Source of the DNA: Leptospira ryugenii
GTDB lineage: Bacteria > Spirochaetota > Leptospiria > Leptospirales > Leptospiraceae
DNA: 64,000 bases
Direction of reading: 5' to 3'
Assembly (NCBI RefSeq): GCF_003114855.1
Contig: NZ_BFBB01000003.1
Span: 561,077 to 625,076 of the forward strand
The translations under genes and the position numbers were made by a program. Under the pieces are notes generated by a model, which was not told the DNA's origin, searched no databases, and worked only from the letters and a program-made list of their open reading frames with translations. Every line of letters starts with the position of its first letter. The stretch's first letter is position 1. Positions 7,965 to 16,528 of this stretch are shown here, in pieces.

Positions 7965-8966
7965 TTATTGCAACCAGATTTTGATTTGATCATAGACTTT
8001 CAAATCATGCATCAATTGGATGTGCGTGATCCCTCCGAATTCTCTGAAGTTTTCTTTGGGAATGAGTAGCTCATCTTTTTCATCAGCAGACTTCCCTCGG
8101 CCACTCCATTTCCCAACAATAGCATCTCCAAATAACTCAGATAACCAATGGCTTGTGTCTTCCATAAGTGTGCCTGTGATCACATAGTATTTTACTTTTG
8201 GTAACAAGGGAACATGTGTTTTTTCAAAGCGTATGTATTGGTCCAAATCTTTACCCTTCCAGTCTTCCTCGACCAAAAATCCATAACGAAGGTCTTTGAT
8301 TCCATCGCTCCTTAGGTTGATTGCTTTTTTTGTGAGGTAGGTGAATGGGTTGGGGATTTTTCCAAGGACCGTACTCACTGTATTGCCTAATTTTTCAAGA
8401 GGGGCACCGTGGTGTGGTGACCCGATAAAAATAACATTCTTTACTTTGTCGATCCACTTTGACTTTCTCTTCTTGCCGTAGTAACATGCACTTCGGATCA
8501 CTAGCCCTCCCATGCTATGGCCTATTAAATCAATTTCTTTACACTCCTTAGGCAACTGTTTCACCAAAAAAGAAAGCAATTCATCGAACTCCTTTCCATT
8601 GTCTGAAATATGACGTCCACTGTTGTAGCGGAGATAAAAGGGTTCGATGCCTAAATCCTCCTTTAGCAAACTCCCGTAGTCTGAATCGGTTTTCGGAATT
8701 TTCCACATAGTTTCATCGCTTACCAATCCATGGATCAAAATACAGATTCTGGAATTGAAAGTTCTTTTCTGTAACTCTTCTTTGGTGATTGGAACGGCCT
8801 GACCGTTCACAAAAAATCCCATACCTTGGGCGAGGAAATCAAACCTCTCTAAGTGGTTGCCTATGGCTCCATTTAACACAGATTTACCGGAAATTTTGCT
8901 TTGAGTCAAAATTTTCTTTGTGATATCCCAACTTTTGTTCCAATCGATTTTTTTTTGACTCTTCAT
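7965..8966 (-). CDS. alpha/beta-hydrolase, lipase/PGAP1-like
   Basis: 333 residues from the ATG at 8966. The oxyanion-hole element CILIHGLV (near residue 76) and the nucleophile elbow LIGHSMGG (Ser at about 151) are followed by VIFIGSPHHGAPLEKLGN, the arrangement found in PGAP1-like hydrolases and triacylglycerol lipases. The catalytic Asp and His should lie in the last third (FGGITHIQLMHD near the end). No signal peptide is seen with this start. A frame running 71 codons further upstream exists, but it would overlap the divergent CitE-like gene and adds unconserved sequence. Confidence 0.8.
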   Translation of the reverse strand: MKSQKKIDWNKSWDITKKILTQSKISGKSVLNGAIGNHLERFDFLAQGMGFFVNGQAVPITKEELQKRTFNSRICILIHGLVSDETMWKIPKTDSDYGSLLKEDLGIEPFYLRYNSGRHISDNGKEFDELLSFLVKQLPKECKEIDLIGHSMGGLVIRSACYYGKKRKSKWIDKVKNVIFIGSPHHGAPLEKLGNTVSTVLGKIPNPFTYLTKKAINLRSDGIKDLRYGFLVEEDWKGKDLDQYIRFEKTHVPLLPKVKYYVITGTLMEDTSHWLSELFGDAIVGKWSGRGKSADEKDELLIPKENFREFGGITHIQLMHDLKVYDQIKIWLQ

Positions 8967-9172
8967 TCCCAAACTCTCTGTATCGAAACATTTACGTATA
9001 GCCAAGATATTTGTCTTTCCCAATCTGAATGCCTTTCCTCGATTCTCTTGCTTTTGTTGGAAAAGAATAGGCGCTGGCCTCAAGCCTTCCCCGAGAAAAG
9101 GCCTGAATTCTTCCTTGCCTTGTCCGTTTTCTCTCAAAACTTGGTAAAAAACTTCGAAAATAGGAATTCTGA

Positions 9173-10162
9173 ATGGCACTCACCCACCCGCAGTCTGCAC
9201 TTTTTGCAGGAGAAAAACCTTTCCCTATCATCCCAGCATGTGAACACTTTGCTGGCTCAGAAAAGTTGATCACAAAAGCTCTTGAGCTTCAGAATAAATT
9301 GGGCGGTCTCTTTGACATAACCATGGACTGTGAAGATGGTGCCCAAACTGGAAAAGAAAAAGAACATGCGGAGATGATCGTTCGAATCCAAAACTCAGAA
9401 CTCAACAAACACAAAATGAGTGGGGTGAGGATCCATGATTATACCAACGAACACTGGAGAAGTGACGTAGATATCATTGTACCAGGTGCTGGAAACGTAA
9501 TTGCATATATTACGATTCCCAAGCCTACAAAGGCAAGCCAAGTCAAAGAACAAATTACCTACATCCAAGAAGCTTGCAAAAAAGCAGGCATCAAACGAGA
9601 AATACCCATCCACGTATTGATAGAAACACATGGGGCTCTCGCAGAAGTTTTCGAAATCGCAGCACTCCCATGGCTCCAAGTTTTGGACTTTGGTTTGATG
9701 GACTTTATTTCAGGACACCACGGTGCCATTCCAGCTAGCTGTATGAAGTCGCCTGGTCAGTTCGACCACGAACTATTGAGAAGAGCAAAATCTACTATGG
9801 TAGCCGCAGCTCTTATGAATGGAGTGATCCCTGCACATAACGTAACACTCGACCTAAAAAATACCTACCAAACTTACCAAGATGCAAAAAGAGCACACGA
9901 TGAATTTGGTTTCTTACGTATGTGGTCTATTTATCCTGCACAAATCCAGTCAATCTTAGATGCAATGGCACCAAACTTTGCTGAAACGCAAACAGCTTGT
10001 GATATTTTAATCAAAGCGCAGGATGCAGATTGGGGTCCTATCCAACATGATGGAGACCTTCACGATCGCGCAACGTATCGTTATTTCTGGGAGTTGGTGC
10101 AAAGAGCAAAACTCACAGGACAAAAGCTCCCTGAAGAAGTCGTAAAACGATTCTTCGCTTAA
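9173..10162 (+). CDS. HpcH/HpaI aldolase / CitE-type lyase (malyl-CoA or citramalyl-CoA lyase-like)
   Basis: 329 residues of the CitE superfamily. Visible elements are FDITMDCEDGAQ (metal-associated acidic residues near residue 48), GVRIHDYTNEHWRSDVDIIVPGAGN and IHVLIETHGALAEVFEIA, where the Glu of LIET is the usual Mg-binding residue, then LDFGLMDFISGHHGAIP. Members cleave or form C-C bonds of 3-hydroxyacyl-CoA thioesters such as malyl-CoA, in the cytoplasm; the exact substrate cannot be read from sequence. An AGGAATTCTG ribosome-binding region precedes the ATG. The stop interlocks with that of the convergent padR-type gene (TTAA at 10159-10162). Confidence 0.8.
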   Translation: MALTHPQSALFAGEKPFPIIPACEHFAGSEKLITKALELQNKLGGLFDITMDCEDGAQTGKEKEHAEMIVRIQNSELNKHKMSGVRIHDYTNEHWRSDVDIIVPGAGNVIAYITIPKPTKASQVKEQITYIQEACKKAGIKREIPIHVLIETHGALAEVFEIAALPWLQVLDFGLMDFISGHHGAIPASCMKSPGQFDHELLRRAKSTMVAAALMNGVIPAHNVTLDLKNTYQTYQDAKRAHDEFGFLRMWSIYPAQIQSILDAMAPNFAETQTACDILIKAQDADWGPIQHDGDLHDRATYRYFWELVQRAKLTGQKLPEEVVKRFFA

Positions 10163-10761
10163 TCCACCTTTGTTGCCCCTTTCCGTGTGGAGAGGGGTGG
10201 CTTTTCCCCATTCGTTTTTTCTCGAATCATCTCTTTTACTTTTTCTAACCAAACTTCCTGCAATCGATTTTGTTTTTCGGCAAAATCCAAAGTCACACTC
10301 CAAAAGTCATGGTCGGGGTGTTTTTCCCAATCCATCTTTAACTCTTTGCGAAAGGTCTGCAAGGCAGTCAGGTCTTCTTTAGTTTTTTCTGTTTCAAGTT
10401 CTAATTGTTCAAGCAACCGAGAGGCTTGCATATGGCGCCCAAAAAACACCTTAAACATAAGTTCATTTCGTTTGTGAACCTGTATCTTGGAACTATTCAT
10501 CCACTTGCGAAATTCTTCGAGTCCAGTTCTTGTAATTTTATATACTTTCTTTTTCTTTCCTTCTCGATCGACTCTTTCCCATTCTTTGATCCATCCACTT
10601 TCTTCTAACTTAGAAAGAGTTGGATAAATTTGTCCAAAACTTTCACTCCAAAAAAAACTAATCGTAGATTCGATGTACTTATGGATTTCATAACCGTTCA
10701 TTTCGCACTGAGCTAAGATTCCCAACAATGCATATTGAGTTTTACTTTCTCGTCTCTTCAT
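10159..10761 (-). CDS. PadR family transcriptional regulator
   Basis: 200 residues. The N-terminal winged helix is typical (YALLGILAQCEMNGYEIHKYIE...FGQIYPTLSKLEESGWIKEW...KKVYKITRTGLEEFRKWM), followed by a C-terminal helical dimerisation region with the usual LLEQLELETEKTKEDLTALQTF coiled stretch, so it belongs to the longer PadR subfamily. It overlaps the preceding alpha/beta-hydrolase gene by 4 bases (ATGA), so the two are translated together. It probably represses its own operon through the palindrome upstream of the hydrolase gene (11656-11674). Confidence 0.9.
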   Translation of the reverse strand: MKRRESKTQYALLGILAQCEMNGYEIHKYIESTISFFWSESFGQIYPTLSKLEESGWIKEWERVDREGKKKKVYKITRTGLEEFRKWMNSSKIQVHKRNELMFKVFFGRHMQASRLLEQLELETEKTKEDLTALQTFRKELKMDWEKHPDHDFWSVTLDFAEKQNRLQEVWLEKVKEMIREKTNGEKPPLSTRKGATKVD

Positions 10762-11624
10762 CCTTCTTTCCTGAGGATTTCATTCAAAAACAACTTATAA
10801 GTTTGGATGACTTCATTGGGTGCCTCCACTTGAGGCCAATGCCCAATTTTTTCGGAGAGATAATAGACAGATGCTTTGGAGTATTCTTTTCTAAAACGTT
10901 CCGCCATATGAATGCCAGAGTTGGGGTCAAATGGCCCACAGATATAGCAAAAGGGAATCTTCGTTTTGTGGAGAGCTTCTATCCACCTCTTTTGGTACTT
11001 CACTTTTTCAAAGACCAAACGACCGATGCGATAGGCGATGGCTTTCCCATCGCCTTCGTTTAATATCTTCCAATACTCGTCTAAGAGACTTTGCTCTGGT
11101 TGGGTCTCGGGTCCAAATACGGAAAAAAGGGAAGACTCAATTGACTTTCGCGAGATCTTACTACTCATCCATTTCCCAAAAAAATTGGGAGTTTGGGAGA
11201 GAAGCCTTTGGATGAAACGAGGTCTATAGACATCAGTGAACAAACCACCATTCATAAAAGCAATGGATTCAATTTTAAAACCTAAGGTATCTTCCTTTAC
11301 GATCATTTCCTGAACCACACTCACTCCCAAATCGTGTGCGAATATATGAACAGATGGAATCTTTAGCTGAAAAAGAATCGTTTGCACAATGTCCACATAC
11401 TCTGCAAAGGAATAGACATGTTCTTGTGGTTTGGAAGAAAATCCCATACCTAAAAAGTCCAAGTAAGTTATACGGTACTCTTTTGAAAATTCAGGAAGGA
11501 TATAGTTCCAATCAAAACTATTGAAGGGATAACCATGTAAAAGCAAGAGATCTTTTCCCTTACCGATTTGATTGAAAAAGATAGAATGGCCTTTGTAGGA
11601 AACAAAACTTCCACCCGCCTTCAT
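10758..11624 (-). CDS. alpha/beta-hydrolase, haloalkane-dehalogenase/epoxide-hydrolase-like
   Basis: About 288 residues. LLLLHGYPFNSFDWNYILPEF carries the HG oxyanion motif, then YLDFLGMGFSSKP; the position of the nucleophile elbow reads HIFAHDLGVSVVQEM, an aspartate in G/A-H-D-x-G as in haloalkane dehalogenases and epoxide hydrolases rather than serine. The catalytic His is likely in IGHWPQVEAPNEV near the end. I chose the ATG at 11624 (GGAAG just upstream) over the one at 11657, because the latter sits inside a 19-bp palindrome and lacks a ribosome-binding site. Co-translated with the PadR regulator that follows. Confidence 0.8.
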   Translation of the reverse strand: MKAGGSFVSYKGHSIFFNQIGKGKDLLLLHGYPFNSFDWNYILPEFSKEYRITYLDFLGMGFSSKPQEHVYSFAEYVDIVQTILFQLKIPSVHIFAHDLGVSVVQEMIVKEDTLGFKIESIAFMNGGLFTDVYRPRFIQRLLSQTPNFFGKWMSSKISRKSIESSLFSVFGPETQPEQSLLDEYWKILNEGDGKAIAYRIGRLVFEKVKYQKRWIEALHKTKIPFCYICGPFDPNSGIHMAERFRKEYSKASVYYLSEKIGHWPQVEAPNEVIQTYKLFLNEILRKEG

Positions 11625-11655
11625 TTCTTCCGCTGTTTTGTATAGGAAATTTAAC

Positions 11656-11674
11656 ATATATCTAATAGATATAT
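11656..11674. promoter_or_regulatory. 19-bp perfect palindrome, candidate PadR operator
   Basis: ATATATCTA and TAGATATAT are separated by one base, upstream of the hydrolase/padR pair. A further TAGATATA half-site follows at 11680-11686. PadR proteins commonly repress their own operon by binding such AT-rich dyads near the promoter; the link here is inference from position. Confidence 0.5.
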
Positions 11675-11719
11675 CTTTTAGATATAAATGTCAATACAAA
11701 AATATTTCTTTGAGACCCC

Positions 11720-12301
11720 TTAGATTTGTGTGGGCTCTATCCACTTTGTTACGTGTTTCGGGGAATAGGCTAACATTTGGTCCAAAACATGAGAAATGGA
11801 GTTTGCTACGAGAAGCATCTCTTTGTTTTCCTGCTTCAAAAACCCACTTTTCACCATTTGATCAAGGAGAAGGAGGAGTGGCTCATAAAATCCATTGAGA
11901 TTGAGTAAAGCAATGGGTTTTTCAAGTAGACCCAATTGAGACCAAGTCAGGACCTCAAACAATTCTTCCATCGTGCCGAAGCCACCAGGCAAGGCGATGA
12001 CTCCATCTGAAAGTTCGTTCATTTTGCTCTTTCTTTCATGCATACTCTCAACTAAGAGGAGTTCAGTCAAACTGGTATGTGCAATTTCCTTTTTTTGCAG
12101 AAAGTTTGGTAAAACTCCTATTACCTGACCACCCTTACTCAATGTACCTTCTGCAACGGCACCCATGAGGCCAACATTAGCTCCCCCATACACAAGCGAG
12201 AAACCTCGCTCGCCAATGGCTTCACCTAACCGAAAGGCAGTTTCTCGGTAAAGGCTTTGGTCGCCGGAACTAGACCCACAAAACACACAGATACGTTTCA
12301 T
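11720..12301 (-). CDS. LOG family protein (TIGR00730, 'lysine decarboxylase-like' Rossmann fold)
   Basis: 193 residues. ICVFCGSSSG at the N-terminus, LVYGGANVGLMGAVAEG, and the family signature PGGFGTMEELFEVLTW are all present. Members hydrolyse nucleoside 5'-monophosphates such as cytokinin riboside monophosphates to base and ribose phosphate; the old name 'lysine decarboxylase' is not supported by biochemistry. Three candidate ATG codons lie at 12313, 12304 and 12301; the last has the best spacing (5 bases) from a GGGAG element. It lies just downstream of the NRDE gene on the same strand, probably as an operon. Confidence 0.88.
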   Translation of the reverse strand: MKRICVFCGSSSGDQSLYRETAFRLGEAIGERGFSLVYGGANVGLMGAVAEGTLSKGGQVIGVLPNFLQKKEIAHTSLTELLLVESMHERKSKMNELSDGVIALPGGFGTMEELFEVLTWSQLGLLEKPIALLNLNGFYEPLLLLLDQMVKSGFLKQENKEMLLVANSISHVLDQMLAYSPKHVTKWIEPTQI

Positions 12302-12328
12302 CATTGCTCCCAAGGTATGAGATACCTA

Positions 12329-13111
12329 TTATCCAATCCGAAAAGATTCATGGATGGTGCTCCCAACAGCATCATCAGGCGTACGGAACGTTCGCTCCCA
12401 AAAATGGCAAATTCCTTTTTGGTCAATTGCTACAACGGTACTCACACGCGTCCCATAGCCCGGTACCCGGATTCGAATTGAAGAGAGTAGAATTTCCTTC
12501 TCCACACCTATGCCTGTATCAGGTAGTAACTTCTGGTCCGCACGCACTTGGTCATCCAAAAGGGAAAAAAAAGATGGGATGGGAAGAGATTCTTTACGAC
12601 TTTCTGAGTCTAGAATGGAGGCAAAGCCAGATCGGATGCGACTCGTCTTTGGCCATTCTGTATTCCATTCTGCATTGCTAAGCGAATGGATGCCATCTGA
12701 GATGGTTTGCGATTCCGGAAGGCGATTGGAAACGTAAAGATCTGTTTTCAGATCGGAAACAAATAAATTGAATCCAGGGTATTTGTCCTTATCGTTTTGG
12801 ATTTCTTCTATGTACTCCCTTGGGCTACTCTTTGCCAATAAAAAGCCGCTCACAAGCTTACCACGTGAAAGAGGTGAACTAGGATTGGGTTCTCGTAAAT
12901 TTCTTCTGTTGGTAAGAAATGCGAGCCTTCCTTTTTTGGATACACCAAGCCAGGTTCCAAACGAGCTTAAGTCACGCCCTGCAAACACATCTTCTTGGTC
13001 CTCCCAATAGGCCGCTGCCTTCGTTGGGCGGTCAAAAAATTCATCTCGATTAGCAAGGATTAAATAAGGAAAAGAATCCCATACATTTTTTGCAAAGAGA
13101 ACAAGGCACAT
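12329..13111 (-). CDS. NRDE-family protein (TANGO2-like)
   Basis: 260 residues. It begins MCLVLFAKN and carries LILANRDEFFDRPT, the NRDE motif that names the family, followed by FAGRDLSSFGTWLGVSKKGRLAFLTNRR. The Cys2 at the N-terminus suggests an Ntn-hydrolase-type nucleophile after Met removal, as proposed for the family. The bacterial function is unknown; the human homologue TANGO2 is linked to haem and lipid handling. It is the first gene of a two-gene minus-strand unit with the LOG gene. Confidence 0.88.
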   Translation of the reverse strand: MCLVLFAKNVWDSFPYLILANRDEFFDRPTKAAAYWEDQEDVFAGRDLSSFGTWLGVSKKGRLAFLTNRRNLREPNPSSPLSRGKLVSGFLLAKSSPREYIEEIQNDKDKYPGFNLFVSDLKTDLYVSNRLPESQTISDGIHSLSNAEWNTEWPKTSRIRSGFASILDSESRKESLPIPSFFSLLDDQVRADQKLLPDTGIGVEKEILLSSIRIRVPGYGTRVSTVVAIDQKGICHFWERTFRTPDDAVGSTIHESFRIG

Positions 13112-13300
13112 AAAGAAAGAGTCTCATCACAAGAAAAAAAGTCAATAGATTCCAGTAGGAGTCCATTTCCAAGCCCCTACTCGGAAATTTTTCTTCTATT
13201 TATGGTTTAGCATGAGCTTTCGTCTAGATGTGGAACGCATATGATGATCCCAAGGGATCTGACGAGTTCCTTTTTCCATTAAAATTTGGATTGAATCCTT

Positions 13301-13313
13301 ACACCTCAGGTGT
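13301..13313. promoter_or_regulatory. 13-bp palindrome upstream of the DUF4254/GT9 operon
   Basis: ACACCT and AGGTGT flank one central base, 22 bases before the first gene. A second dyad, GATCCC-AA-GGGATC, lies at 13246-13259. Either could be an operator or part of the leader; nothing in the sequence identifies the protein. Confidence 0.3.
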
Positions 13314-13334
13314 GAGCATACAGAATTAGAGAAT

Positions 13335-13946
13335 ATGATGAAACTTGATGCAAACAAAGCGGTCTCAATCTTTCAAAATTCAGTCCTTGATTGGCATAAG
13401 GCACAGAAGCCAAGTGAAAACCCATTCCCAGAAAATACTTTAGAACATACCTTATACCAAAAAAACCAAATCGATACCATTCAATGGCACATCGAAGATG
13501 ATATTCGAGTCCCAAACCTCGCCCTAGAGGAAGTGGTCGTCTTAAAGAGAAGGATAGATAAACTCAACCAAGAAAGAACGGATATGGTGGAAAGGCTGGA
13601 TGATTTCATCTTGGAACTATTTCGCGATATACAACCCAAGCCCGGTGCCCGGTTGAATTCTGAAAGCCCCGCTTGGCTTCTCGACCGCATGAGTATATTA
13701 GAGCTTAAAATCTTTCACATGCAAGAACAAGTCGATCGGACAGATAGTGCCGCTACATCTCAGCACATAGAAACATGTAAAAAGAAATTGTCTGTGCTTC
13801 TCGAACAACGAGCCGACCTAAAAATTTGTTTGGATGAACTTTTGGAAGATTATGCAAAGGGCGACAAGAAGATGAAGGTTTACCGACAGATGAAAATGTA
13901 CAATGACCAAAATCTAAACCCTTCGCTTTACAACGCTAAAAAATGA
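13335..13946 (+). CDS. DUF4254-family protein
   Basis: 203 residues, mostly helical and charged, with the WHKAQ...NTLEHTLYQKNQIDTIQWHIEDDIR pattern that I associate with DUF4254. The family has no known biochemical role but is repeatedly found beside lipopolysaccharide glycosyltransferases in spirochaetes and Bacteroidetes, as it is here. No signal peptide or membrane segment is seen. Two ATG codons (13335, 13338) are possible. It overlaps the next gene, a GT9 glycosyltransferase, by 4 bases (ATGA), so the proteins probably work in one step of envelope glycan assembly. Confidence 0.75.
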   Translation: MMKLDANKAVSIFQNSVLDWHKAQKPSENPFPENTLEHTLYQKNQIDTIQWHIEDDIRVPNLALEEVVVLKRRIDKLNQERTDMVERLDDFILELFRDIQPKPGARLNSESPAWLLDRMSILELKIFHMQEQVDRTDSAATSQHIETCKKKLSVLLEQRADLKICLDELLEDYAKGDKKMKVYRQMKMYNDQNLNPSLYNAKK

Positions 13947-14998
13947 ATCTTCTCGTCATCAGATTTTCAGCCATGGGGGATGTTGCCTTGATGACACCAG
14001 CTCTCATTGCCATTGCAGCGAAATATTCCAATGTGCAACTGACAATCGTTACAAGAGGCAATTTTGCACCTTTCTTTTATAACATCCCGAATGTGAATGT
14101 CCTCGGTATCAATCTAAAAAAATACAAAGGTATGTTCGGACTCTGGAAGTTGTATAGAGAGATCAACAAAATAGGCCCTTATGATAAAATCATCGACTTA
14201 CATGGCTCCCTTAGGTCCAGACTCATCTCCTTTCTATTTTGGTTCCAAAAAGTAGAGTCCTTTCGCATCATTAAAGGTAGAAAAGAGAAATTACAACAAA
14301 CAAGACGCCACAATAAAAAACTCGAAAAACTCCCTCACACGGTAGATCGTTATCTCAATGTTTTTAAAAAAGCAGGTTTGGATGCACCGGTGCGAAAAGG
14401 CCCTTGGCTGAATGTGGACGGAGAATCCAAAATGTTTGCCAAAGATTTTTTTAAGTCGATCGGTTTGGATAAAAAAGAAGGCCAATGGTTTGGGTTTGCA
14501 CCTTTTGCTGGACATGCACTTAAGGAATGGAGTTTTGAAAAATCAAAACGGCTGGTAAAGATCCTACTCGAAGAGTTTTCGGATTGCCATATTTTCTTGT
14601 TTGGTGGCAAAGATGAATTACATGAACTCGAAATCTTAAAGGATAAAGAAAGCCGTGTCAATATTGTGCAAGGTGCACATCTAGGTATCCGAGGTGAGTT
14701 GGGAGTAATGGAAAGATTGGATCTTTTGATTGGGATGGACTCCTCCAACGTTCACATCGCTGCCCTACTCAAAAAACCAGTGATAGGCATCTTTGGCACA
14801 ACACACCCTCTTTCTGGATTTGGCCCATTTGCGCAAGAGGATACTGGTGTACTCCAAGTAGAACTTGCCTGTAGACCATGCTCTATCTATGGAAATGTGA
14901 AATGTTGGCGCGGAGACCATGCTTGTATGGAATTGATAGATCCTTATGACGTAGTGAGAAGGATACGAGTCTTACAAAATGTAAATACTCTGTGGTAG
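13943..14998 (+). CDS. glycosyltransferase family 9 (heptosyltransferase-like)
   Basis: 351 residues. The N-terminus LLVIRFSAMGDVALMTPAL is the GT9 signature with the catalytic Asp, and the C-terminal domain has GVMERLDLLIGMDSSNVHIAALLKKPVIGIFGTTHPLSGFGPF, the ADP-heptose-binding region of this family. GT9 enzymes add heptose or related sugars to the lipopolysaccharide core at the cytoplasmic face of the inner membrane. The donor sugar cannot be decided. It is the middle gene of a three-gene unit with DUF4254 before and a secreted protein after it (3-base gap). Confidence 0.9.
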   Translation: MNLLVIRFSAMGDVALMTPALIAIAAKYSNVQLTIVTRGNFAPFFYNIPNVNVLGINLKKYKGMFGLWKLYREINKIGPYDKIIDLHGSLRSRLISFLFWFQKVESFRIIKGRKEKLQQTRRHNKKLEKLPHTVDRYLNVFKKAGLDAPVRKGPWLNVDGESKMFAKDFFKSIGLDKKEGQWFGFAPFAGHALKEWSFEKSKRLVKILLEEFSDCHIFLFGGKDELHELEILKDKESRVNIVQGAHLGIRGELGVMERLDLLIGMDSSNVHIAALLKKPVIGIFGTTHPLSGFGPFAQEDTGVLQVELACRPCSIYGNVKCWRGDHACMELIDPYDVVRRIRVLQNVNTLW

Positions 14999-15001
14999 AC
15001 A

Positions 15002-15997
15002 ATGAAAGTCTTAAGGCGAACAATCTTTTTTTTGGTATGTCTCTCACTGGTAGAGATTTTGCATTCAGAAGATATATCGCCAGGCTACCAAGACTTTGAT
15101 TCGGATACTCCGACTACCATCCTACCCTCCCCCAATCAGAAAAAATACGAAGAACAAATATCCTGCGATGAATCTTGCACCAAAATTTCTTTTACTTCCA
15201 ATGATACAGGAGAAAACCAAGTTTGGGATGCCTTTGGAAAAAATGCGGGAAAGATTCTTGTAGAAATCAACGAACCGTTCCTAAAATTAGATGACCCAAA
15301 ACTGGAAGATTATCTCGAATACTTACGAGAGATTTCAAAACGACAGGGGACTGTACACTTTGAACCTTATTACATAGGATACAAAGGTTTTGGCTTAACA
15401 GATCTTCCCATTTTAAAAGATATGTTGGGAGTATCCTATAACATTTACAAACGTCTGAGATCCTTTTTTGTTTTTGGTAGACTCAAAGCCTACAATGCAA
15501 AAGTTTTATACCACCCTCAAAAACATCACATCCTACTTATTTTCTTTTATCACAAAAATTACGGCAATCTATGTGACACGGTGTACGCAACCTGTGCAAC
15601 AATTCAATATTTGGATGACGAAACATTTGATTTAAACCTTGCAAAATCTATCCAAAAGATTTCGGCGAACCAACCGATAGAAATTCGTTTTGACCAGACA
15701 CCGGCAGAACTCCCGCAAACTCGTTTAAACCTAGAGCATTTGCTTGCCGTGAATCGATCGGCTAGGATCTACAAATGGCTCATCCTTTCCCGAAGCACAG
15801 AAGTAAAACCCGAAAAGAGAGAACGATTTTTGGATTTAGGTCTCATCGTTAGTCTTTTGGACTATAGCCTTCAGGCCTATGAAATGGTGGAAGCCATCCA
15901 AATGTATTGGCCGATCCGATCCCTTAAAACGGAAGTCCTCTATGAAGACCGCAATGAGGGTCGATTACTCCGCTCTATAGTGGTTTCCAAACCCTAA
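15002..15997 (+). CDS. secreted protein of unknown function
   Basis: 331 residues. The first ~22 are a type I signal peptide (FFLVCLSLVEILHSE, cleavage probably before Glu), so the product is exported. I do not recognise a domain. Two cysteines close together (ISCDESCTKIS) and another pair (LCDTVYATCATIQ) may form disulphides. It follows the GT9 gene after 3 bases and is likely in the same operon, which suggests a role in the envelope. Confidence 0.6.
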   Translation: MKVLRRTIFFLVCLSLVEILHSEDISPGYQDFDSDTPTTILPSPNQKKYEEQISCDESCTKISFTSNDTGENQVWDAFGKNAGKILVEINEPFLKLDDPKLEDYLEYLREISKRQGTVHFEPYYIGYKGFGLTDLPILKDMLGVSYNIYKRLRSFFVFGRLKAYNAKVLYHPQKHHILLIFFYHKNYGNLCDTVYATCATIQYLDDETFDLNLAKSIQKISANQPIEIRFDQTPAELPQTRLNLEHLLAVNRSARIYKWLILSRSTEVKPEKRERFLDLGLIVSLLDYSLQAYEMVEAIQMYWPIRSLKTEVLYEDRNEGRLLRSIVVSKP

Positions 15998-16035
15998 AAA
16001 GCTTGAAACGGGTTATTATTTCCCTGAGGACATAG

Positions 16036-16052
16036 TTTAGAATCAGTCTAAA
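16036..16052. promoter_or_regulatory. Fur-family-like dyad upstream of perR
   Basis: TTTAGA (16036-16041) and TCTAAA (16047-16052) form a perfect 6-5-6 dyad 37 bases before the perR start, next to a TTGACA (16055-16060) that would serve as a -35 element. Dyads of this size are typical for Fur/PerR proteins and suggest autoregulation; the exact box of leptospiral PerR is not known to me. Confidence 0.4.
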
Positions 16053-16089
16053 TATTGACAAATTTAGGACAACTGAGAGCTTTGCGCGT

Positions 16090-16521
16090 ATGGAAGCAAA
16101 TTACCAGAAAACTAAGGAGATCTTAGAATCTTACGGCATCCGAGCGACTTCCCAGCGTTTGGAAATGGCACATTTGCTTCTGTCGGCGCACAAACACTTT
16201 ACGGCCGAGGAAATCTTTCATCTCATCAATTCCCACTTTCCACATGCCTCGCGTGCGACTATATTCAATAACCTAAAACTCTTCTCAGAGAAAGGTGTGA
16301 TCGGGACTCTAGAATTGAAAAATGGTGTGACTCTATATGATTCCAATATGGAAAGACACCACCACGCAGTCGAAGAAGGCACCGGTCGCATCATAGATGT
16401 TTACCTGGATGAAGAGACCGAATCAAAAGTCCATGCACTCATGAAAGAAGAATTGGAAAAGAGCACGGGAAAATCCTGGAAGAACACTAGGATTATGATC
16501 ACCCTAAAAGGGGAATCCTAG
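16090..16521 (+). CDS. perR: PerR-type peroxide-responsive Fur-family regulator, cysteine-free
   Basis: 143 residues. N-terminal winged helix (ESYGIRATSQRLEMAHLLLSAHKHFTAEEIF...ASRATIFNNLKLF) and C-terminal metal-binding part with ERHHHAVEEGTGRIIDVYLDEE; His90-92 and Asp103 are the likely regulatory metal ligands, Asp being typical of PerR rather than Fur. The protein has no cysteine at all, so it lacks the structural CxxC zinc site of Bacillus PerR; the characterised Leptospira interrogans PerR is also reported to lack that site. It should repress oxidative-defence genes until metal-catalysed oxidation by peroxide. Convergent with the GT4 gene (7-base gap). Confidence 0.88.
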   Translation: MEANYQKTKEILESYGIRATSQRLEMAHLLLSAHKHFTAEEIFHLINSHFPHASRATIFNNLKLFSEKGVIGTLELKNGVTLYDSNMERHHHAVEEGTGRIIDVYLDEETESKVHALMKEELEKSTGKSWKNTRIMITLKGES

Positions 16522-16528
16522 AGTCTCT

